The notes below the pieces were generated by a model. The model saw only the letters and a list, made by a program, of their open reading frames with translations. It made no database searches and was not told the DNA's origin. A DNA stretch of 11,466 nucleotides from Bacteroidales bacterium (GTDB lineage Bacteria > Bacteroidota > Bacteroidia > Bacteroidales > WCHB1-69): assembly GCA_012518765.1 (NCBI GenBank), contig JAAYRN010000272.1, positions 1 through 11,466 of the forward strand. Reading direction: 5' to 3'. Both the position numbers and the translations under genes were made by a program. Below are positions 7,536 through 11,466 of this stretch, piece after piece. Positions within the stretch are counted from its first letter, which is position 1; the number at the start of each line of letters is the position of its first letter.

Positions 7536-7772
7536 ATGTCAAAGATTTGTACAATTACGGGAAAGAAAGTGATAGTTGGGAATCGTGTTTCACACTCTAA
7601 TATAAAAACCAAAAGAAGATATTATCCGAATTTGCAAGAGAAGAAATTTTACATTCCCGAAACTGACGAGTGGGTTATATTGAAAGTTTCAGCTAAGGGT
7701 ATTAAACACATCAATAAAAATGGTGTATTGAAATCTTTACAAAAAGCTTACGATAAAGGAATTATTTACTAA
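7536..7772 (+). CDS. rpmB: 50S ribosomal protein L28
   Basis: Component of the large ribosomal subunit. The 78 residues match L28 throughout: the N-terminal MSKICTITGKK, the GNRVSHSNIKTKRR block and the PNLQEKKFYIPE strand are all typical. The zinc-binding CxxC form is absent (only Cys5), so this is a cysteine-poor L28. It has its own near-consensus promoter and a terminator directly after it, so it seems to be transcribed alone. In many Bacteroidota rpmB is followed by rpmG and a short DUF4295 gene; neither is found downstream here, where the convergent lnb gene begins almost at once. Confidence 0.97.
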   Translation: MSKICTITGKKVIVGNRVSHSNIKTKRRYYPNLQEKKFYIPETDEWVILKVSAKGIKHINKNGVLKSLQKAYDKGIIY

Positions 7773-7797
7773 CTAAGTATTTAACATACATAAAACT

Positions 7798-7829
7798 AAA
7801 AGGGAATTTCTACGGAAGTTCCCTTTTTT
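7798..7829 (+). terminator. Shared terminator between rpmB and lnb, UACG loop
   Basis: AAAAGGGAATTTC (7798-7810) pairs with GAAGTTCCCTTTT (7815-7827) over 13 pairs including one G-T, around a TACG loop closed by C-G, the unusually stable UNCG tetraloop type. On the plus strand a run of six T (7824-7829) completes a classic intrinsic terminator for rpmB. On the minus strand the arm ends in TTTTAGTTTTA, so it may also end lnb transcripts. The lnb stop codon (7812-7810) and its last few codons lie inside the hairpin. Confidence 0.88.
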
Positions 7830-8991
7830 GTTTGATTAAACTTCCTATGCGTATCGCTAATAACAACATAAGCGGAAAAGATGCTATATTGAAATATTGA
7901 GGCAGTCCCCAAAAGAAAAATAAAGGCAAAATTATACAGGCTAACATTATATATAATATGACTTTATGGGATTTCTGCAAACGAATTAAAATGTAAATAA
8001 GCAAAGGATTAGCCCAAAGTAGATTAAAGTTAAATTTGGTAGCGTGGTGGTCGGAACAAAACCACAAATACATTATTAATAAAGATAAAACTGCAAATAA
8101 ACCAAACAAAAAAATATCTACGTATTTAAAATAAATTTTCTTTTTGTGTTCTATAACCGTTAAAATAACGACTATCAAACAAAGCAATACAGTTACATAA
8201 ATGGGCGGAATCCCCTTGGATGGAAGATTACGAGTTTCCTCTAAAAGCAATGTTTTAGAAGCAACTAATTTGTCGCTATGATACCCAATATTATCCATAA
8301 CGCTTTCATTTTTTGTTTTTATAGTGTCTAATTGATTCATTAATTCATCGGGCAAAAACATATATTGAAGATTGGAAATAGGTTTATCACAACGCATTCC
8401 CAAAGCCAAATCAATTCCCAAACGCCACCAAGTCATAGATTCTAAATAAGGATATATTAAATCACGAAATGAGATGTTTTGTTCGGGAAAATACTCCTGA
8501 AAAGCAGTTCTTTCTATCAACGATGCCTCTACCATATCCCTCACCCGAGTAGCACAGTTATCCATAAAAAAATCGTAGGCATAATATCGATTTTCCGGAT
8601 GAAAGTTGGTGATTAATAAATCGTAAATATATTCCTTTTCTTCATACGATAAATCCAACTCCTGTTCTACAACCCACCTACCTTCGTATTGATAACTTCG
8701 AATAAAATCATTAAAAGAACTAACAGACAACATATAAGGAAGTCTGCCCTGTGAAAATTTCATGTAAAAATTCGGAGTATGAAAATCAAATGTGCCGTAA
8801 TTAAATACAATATCTACTAATTTATTTGTATCGCACACATGTATAGCCGTATGCCCAAAGGCAGCATACAACTCATTGCCGGGACCACACGTCAAAACAC
8901 CTATGCGTGCATCCTCTGAAAGTCTTTGTCCATGAATACTAAAGATAGTGAATAATAAAAAAATGAAGAATAAAAACCTGTTTTTTAACAT
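7810..8991 (-). CDS. lnb: Lnb-type lipoprotein N-acyltransferase (DUF4105 plus 5 TM)
   Basis: Integral membrane protein of 393 residues belonging to the family named Lnb in Bacteroides, which adds the third acyl chain to the N-terminal cysteine of lipoproteins in a phylum lacking a typical Lnt. Residues 1-22 form a signal sequence or first membrane segment. The extracytoplasmic DUF4105 domain follows, with the likely catalytic His47 in FGHTAIH and Cys146 in DNCATRVRD; the papain-like His/Cys pair is a family trait. After about residue 255 come five hydrophobic segments: near VTVLLCLIVVILTV, FLFGLFAVLSLLIMYLW, LLIYILI, YIMLACIILPLFFFW and FPLMLLLAI. Between them, HHATKFNFNLLWANP is a block I associate with this family. 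The gene is transcribed towards rpmB and is divergent from a lipoprotein gene, a fitting neighbour. The domain call is firm; the acyltransferase function is inferred from the Bacteroides family. Confidence 0.85.
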   Translation of the reverse strand: MLKNRFLFFIFLLFTIFSIHGQRLSEDARIGVLTCGPGNELYAAFGHTAIHVCDTNKLVDIVFNYGTFDFHTPNFYMKFSQGRLPYMLSVSSFNDFIRSYQYEGRWVVEQELDLSYEEKEYIYDLLITNFHPENRYYAYDFFMDNCATRVRDMVEASLIERTAFQEYFPEQNISFRDLIYPYLESMTWWRLGIDLALGMRCDKPISNLQYMFLPDELMNQLDTIKTKNESVMDNIGYHSDKLVASKTLLLEETRNLPSKGIPPIYVTVLLCLIVVILTVIEHKKKIYFKYVDIFLFGLFAVLSLLIMYLWFCSDHHATKFNFNLLWANPLLIYILIRLQKSHKVILYIMLACIILPLFFFWGLPQYFNIASFPLMLLLAIRIGSLIKQKRELP

Positions 8992-9019
8992 GAATAATAG
9001 TGTTATTTATTTTGATTTG

Positions 9020-9027
9020 CAAAAATA
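9020..9027 (-). promoter_or_regulatory. Candidate -7 box for lnb
   Basis: The minus strand reads TATTTTTG, ending 28 bases before the lnb ATG. The match to TAnnTTTG is full, but no -33 TTTG is found at the usual distance. Confidence 0.45.
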
Positions 9028-9202
9028 CTAAAAAATACATAGCCTTACTTTAAGATATTGTCTAAATCTTTTAAAGTAAATGGTTTTCCGTTGAGTTTTT
9101 CAAAAAAAACGGATAGAAAGTTGCAAAAAATAAAACAAGTAAGTTGCTTTATTTTTTATTTATTAGCAATTGGTTGATATTCAACAGGAAAAAATATAGA
9201 AA

Positions 9203-9238
9203 TATCTTTGTTTTGTTTGCAATAAAAATATATCTTTG
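9203..9238 (+). promoter_or_regulatory. Tandem TATCTTTG boxes upstream of the lipoprotein gene
   Basis: TATCTTTG occurs at 9203-9210 and again at 9231-9238. The second is the likely -7 box, 36 bases before the ATG. The TTTG of the first copy (9207-9210) stands 20 bases upstream of the second and can act as its -33 box; alternatively the first copy is a separate -7 box, giving two start sites. Confidence 0.65.
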
Positions 9239-9274
9239 CAAAAATAAAAGTAACCTTAAAAAAACAATAAGAAA

Positions 9275-9553
9275 ATGAAAAAATTAATGGCATTATTAGT
9301 TGTTTCTGGTATGATATTTATTGGATGCAACAACCAACCTAAAGAAGAAGCTGTTGAAGAAGAAATAGCAGTAGAAGAAGTTGAAATGGACGAAGTAGCT
9401 GAAGCTACTATAGAAGTTGAGGAAGTTGTAGAAGCTGCTCCACAGCCTAAAGCTGTTGCTAAACCAGCAGCTCCTGCTGAAGAACCAGCTCCAGCCGAAG
9501 AACCAGAGCAAGAGAAAAAATCAAGAGGTCGCGGCGCTAAAAAAACTAACTAA
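9275..9553 (+). CDS. Small Glu/Pro/Ala-rich lipoprotein
   Basis: A 92-residue predicted lipoprotein. Residues 1-17 form a lipoprotein signal peptide (MKKL, hydrophobic core, FIG) before Cys18, the residue to be lipidated. The mature part is low complexity and probably unstructured: a Glu/Val-rich acidic stretch (about 24-56), a Pro/Ala/Glu stretch with two APAEEP copies (66-77), and a basic end KKSRGRGAKKTN. Just after the cysteine, NNQPKEE resembles the lipidated-Cys-proximal, charged export signals (Q-K-D-D-E like) described for surface lipoproteins of Capnocytophaga and Bacteroides, so surface display is possible. It is divergent from lnb, whose product would acylate it, and is followed by a strong terminator, so it is transcribed alone. 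I recognise no family and propose no specific function; the promoter boxes suggest it may be well expressed. Confidence 0.8.
   Translation: MKKLMALLVVSGMIFIGCNNQPKEEAVEEEIAVEEVEMDEVAEATIEVEEVVEAAPQPKAVAKPAAPAEEPAPAEEPEQEKKSRGRGAKKTN
9470..9505 (+). repeat. 18-base tandem repeat inside the lipoprotein gene
   Basis: Two adjacent 18-base units (9470-9487 and 9488-9505) differ at two third-codon positions only and both encode APAEEP. The silent differences suggest an older duplication kept at protein level. Confidence 0.8.
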
Positions 9554-9572
9554 TAATAATTTAGTACATAAG

Positions 9573-9610
9573 AAAAACGAAGTTGCTTAATTGTAACTTC
9601 GTTTTTTTTT
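9573..9610 (+). terminator. Intrinsic terminator after the lipoprotein gene
   Basis: AAAAACGAAGTT (9573-9584) pairs with AACTTCGTTTTT (9595-9606) over 12 pairs around a 10-base loop, and the T-run continues to 9610. It starts 20 bases after the lipoprotein stop codon and separates it from dtd. Confidence 0.92.
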
Positions 9611-9650
9611 GTTTGTTTTCACAGACTGTGTTAATTTATCAAAATTATAC

Positions 9651-9658
9651 TATCTTTG
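9651..9658 (+). promoter_or_regulatory. Candidate -7 box for dtd
   Basis: TATCTTTG followed by TG lies 20 bases before the dtd ATG, a full -7 match with a short leader. The sequence at the -33 position (TGTG-like) is a poor match. Confidence 0.55.
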
Positions 9659-9678
9659 TGAAAAGATAATGCGATAAA

Positions 9679-10131
9679 ATGAGAGTTGTTGTTCAACGTG
9701 TTAAACAGGCATCGGTACAGATAAATCAACAAATCCATGCTTCTATAGGACAAGGATTGTTGATTTTGTTAGGAATAGAACATACCGATGAACAAGCTGA
9801 CATAGATTGGCTTATATCGAAAATAGTAAAATTACGCATATTCAACGATGAACAAGATAAGATGAACCTTTCCATCCAAGACATAAAAGGAGAATGTTTG
9901 ATTATAAGTCAATTTACCTTACACGCTTTGGTGAAAAAAGGAAATCGCCCGTCGTATATTCGGGTAGCACTGCCCGAAAAAGCCATCCCATTGTACGAAG
10001 AATTTATACAAAAAATGGAAAATGAACTGCCCACTAAGGTGGTTTCAGGTGTTTTTGGAGCCGACATGAAAGTTTCACTCATCAATGACGGACCCGTTAC
10101 TATTATTATGGATACAAAAAATAAAGAATAA
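9679..10131 (+). CDS. dtd: D-aminoacyl-tRNA deacylase
   Basis: Cytoplasmic proofreading enzyme that hydrolyses D-amino acids (and glycine mischarged on tRNA-Ala) from tRNA. The 150 residues are the normal length of a bacterial DTD. The two family motifs are present: SQFTL at 77-81, with Gln78 in the active site, and NDGPVT at 136-141, whose Gly138-Pro139 forms the cross-dimer cis-Pro that rejects L-amino acids. Other matches are the start MRVVVQRVKQASV, KKGNRPSY at 86-93 and SGVFGADM at 123-130. A promoter box lies just upstream and the aconitase-type gene begins 15 bases after its stop, so the two are probably co-transcribed. Confidence 0.96.
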   Translation: MRVVVQRVKQASVQINQQIHASIGQGLLILLGIEHTDEQADIDWLISKIVKLRIFNDEQDKMNLSIQDIKGECLIISQFTLHALVKKGNRPSYIRVALPEKAIPLYEEFIQKMENELPTKVVSGVFGADMKVSLINDGPVTIIMDTKNKE

Positions 10132-10146
10132 ATAAAATAACACAGT

Positions 10147-11466
10147 ATGAATATAATAGAAAAAATATTGGCTAATCATGCCGAGAAAAAAAACGTAAAG
10201 CCAGGCGACATTGTAAATGTTACCATTGATTGTAGAGCCGCTCGCGATTTTGGAGGAGCTAATGTTGTAGAACATTTAATAGCTAACAATTTAGAAGTAG
10301 ATGATCCCGAAAAAACATGTTTCACTTTTGATTGTAACCCTGGAGGTTCGGATCAGAAATATGCTGAAAATCAACATTTTTGCCGCCGCTACGCACGCGA
10401 AAAAGGTATAAAAGTGTATGACGTAGACTATGGAATAGGAACACACAACGCCATTGATTTTGGATTGGTTTATCCCGGAAGTACTTTTATATCTACTGAT
10501 TCCCACGCTAATATCATGGGTGCCATAGGTTCTTTCGGACAAGGAATGGGCGACCAAGACATTGCTGCCGCATGGGCAAACGGAAAAGTATGGTTCAAAG
10601 TCCCCGAAAGTGTTAAGCTGAATTTTAAAGGAAATTTAGACAAAACCGTTTCCGCTAAAGATTTTGTTTTGAACTTATTGCGTGTTTTTGGAGCAAATAA
10701 ATTATTAGCAAAATCGGTGGAATTATACGGCGATTGCATAGAAAAATTTAATTTAGACCAACGCATTACTATTTCGTCTATGGCAACCGAAATGGGAGCA
10801 ATTATTTTATTATTTCCTCCCAATGAGTCTATATTAAGCGAACTCAAACAGCGAGCGGGCAACCTATATACACCCGTATTGGCGGATGCAAGTGCATCGT
10901 ATTCTCAAGTTATTGATATAGATGTTTCCGATTTTAAACCTTTGGTTTCCATACCCGGACATCCTCATCATACGGCTACGGTCGAAGAGCGTAAGGGAGT
11001 TAAAATCGACTCTGCTTTCATAGGTAGTTGCACCAACGGACGTATAGAAGATTTACGTATAGCAGCCGAAATATTAAAAGGTAAAAAAGTAGCCGATGGC
11101 GTTGTGTTGAAAATAGTTCCATCTACGGATAGTATTTGGAAACAAGCCTTAGACGAAGGATTAATTCAAATATTTAAAGATGCTGGGGCTTTGGTTTCTA
11201 ACGCAGGATGTGCAGGATGTGCAGCAGGTCAAATCGGACAAAACGGTCCCGAAGAAGTTACCATTTCAACAGGAAACCGAAATTTTGCTGGGAAACAAGG
11301 AAAAGGAGAGGTATACTTAGCTGCTCCCGCTACCGTAGCCGCATCGGCTGTAGCTGGTTATATCAGTGCTTCCTTTATTGACAGCAAAACAGTAACTCCT
11401 AAGGAAACCAAAAAATCAAATGATTTTGAAACAAAAACAGCAGAAACAAAAACTCCCACACAAAAA
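10147..11466 (+). CDS. Divergent aconitase/isopropylmalate-isomerase large-subunit homologue, 3' end outside window
   Basis: The frame runs 440 codons from ATG 10147 to the window end without a stop, so it is partial. It aligns along its whole length with the catalytic large subunit of 3-isopropylmalate dehydratase and homoaconitase: DSH at 118-120, GSCTNGRIEDL near 293, STGNRNF at 374-380 and AAPATVAASAVAGYI near 392-406. The [4Fe-4S] ligands are Cys295, Cys355 and Cys358, with the same 60-residue and CxxC spacing as E. coli LeuC, so a hydro-lyase with a cluster is likely. The catalytic surroundings differ: the usual Asp-His reads Asp62-Cys63, the GIxH motif reads GIGTH (96-100, His one place late), the HD/HE near the N terminus reads Arg33-Asp34, and the second substrate Arg reads Lys383. 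Family large subunits end near residue 406; here a Lys/Thr/Glu-rich tail follows, possibly a linker to a fused small-subunit (swivel) domain. No leucine genes are visible. The substrate cannot be named; leuC would be an over-call. Confidence 0.85.
   Translation, partial: MNIIEKILANHAEKKNVKPGDIVNVTIDCRAARDFGGANVVEHLIANNLEVDDPEKTCFTFDCNPGGSDQKYAENQHFCRRYAREKGIKVYDVDYGIGTHNAIDFGLVYPGSTFISTDSHANIMGAIGSFGQGMGDQDIAAAWANGKVWFKVPESVKLNFKGNLDKTVSAKDFVLNLLRVFGANKLLAKSVELYGDCIEKFNLDQRITISSMATEMGAIILLFPPNESILSELKQRAGNLYTPVLADASASYSQVIDIDVSDFKPLVSIPGHPHHTATVEERKGVKIDSAFIGSCTNGRIEDLRIAAEILKGKKVADGVVLKIVPSTDSIWKQALDEGLIQIFKDAGALVSNAGCAGCAAGQIGQNGPEEVTISTGNRNFAGKQGKGEVYLAAPATVAASAVAGYISASFIDSKTVTPKETKKSNDFETKTAETKTPTQK
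11203..11220 (+). repeat. Exact 9-base duplication at the cluster-ligand motif
   Basis: GCAGGATGT is repeated exactly (11203-11211 and 11212-11220) and encodes AGCAGC, which supplies Cys355 and Cys358, two of the three iron-sulfur ligands. Relatives usually have GCGPC or similar here. Confidence 0.75.

Larger units (their letters stand above)
8992..9274. other. Divergent control region between lnb and the lipoprotein gene
   Basis: These 283 bases hold no credible coding frame. On the left is a minus-strand -7 box for lnb (9020-9027), in the middle an A/T-only inverted repeat (9125-9134 with 9148-9157) with two AAGTTGC direct repeats (9118-9124 and 9141-9147), then a small dyad GTTGA-TAT-TCAAC (9173-9185), and on the right two TATCTTTG boxes for the lipoprotein gene. 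Confidence 0.6.

Noticed and set aside
10470..10862. 130-codon minus-strand frame
   Set aside because: Antisense to the aconitase-type gene, which has conserved motifs on the plus strand throughout this stretch.
10147..11466. Calling the last gene leuC or acnA
   Set aside because: Three histidines conserved in LeuC/HacA proteins and the substrate-site GR differ from those enzymes, and no leucine or citrate-cycle gene is adjacent, so a specific name is not supported.
1..11466. CRISPR array, insertion sequence, prophage, toxin-antitoxin or defence genes
   Set aside because: No regularly spaced repeats, transposase or integrase motifs, attachment-site duplication at the tRNA, or defence domains were seen on either strand.

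Overview
The window looks like chromosomal DNA from a member of the Bacteroidota. The evidence is the strong A+T richness, repeated matches to that phylum's promoter form (a TTTG-type -33 box and a TAnnTTTG -7 box, e.g. TATCTTTG at 7484, 9231 and 9651), A-rich rather than Shine-Dalgarno leaders, and lineage-typical families: a short Flavobacteriia-type arginine decarboxylase, an M28 peptidase joined to a PorT-like outer-membrane barrel, and an Lnb-type lipoprotein N-acyltransferase. A class assignment is not safe from this sequence alone. Base composition and codon use look uniform by eye, with no insertion sequence, phage, CRISPR array or defence system visible.

Layout. Positions 1-416 have no convincing complete gene but hold several inverted repeats and possibly the start of a leftward gene running off the edge. 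From 417 to 3636 everything reads leftward: arginine decarboxylase (417-1829), an exported M28 peptidase with a C-terminal barrel (1985-3451), and tRNA-Leu(GAG) (3553-3636). A divergent promoter region follows. Then comes a rightward cluster of purA (3806-5080), a PlsC-like acyltransferase (5097-5945) and an M20 dipeptidase (start reassigned to 5966, end 7336), with gaps of 16 and 20 bases. rpmB (7536-7772) has its own promoter and ends at a UACG-loop terminator. That terminator is shared with the convergent lnb gene (7810-8991), whose stop codon lies inside the hairpin. Divergent from lnb is a small Glu/Pro/Ala-rich lipoprotein (9275-9553) with a strong terminator. dtd (9679-10131) follows, then, 15 bases later, a divergent aconitase/isopropylmalate-isomerase-type large subunit (10147 onward) that is still open at the right edge.

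How the genes relate. Most are housekeeping: polyamine synthesis, AMP synthesis, phospholipid acylation, dipeptide hydrolysis, translation (tRNA, L28) and removal of D-amino acids from tRNA. Three concern the envelope: lnb, the lipoprotein next to it (a plausible substrate), and the barrel-linked peptidase.

Most interesting points. No complete new multi-gene system is evident. The best lead is the last gene. It keeps the three iron-sulfur cysteines with the normal spacing (Cys295, Cys355, Cys358) but has lost three histidines that are conserved in LeuC/HacA proteins, and it carries a low-complexity tail that may lead into a fused swivel domain. Secondary leads are the M28-barrel fusion, the lnb/lipoprotein pair, the isolated rpmB, and an overlapping set of inverted repeats at 152-232 that could form a pseudoknot or alternative hairpins.
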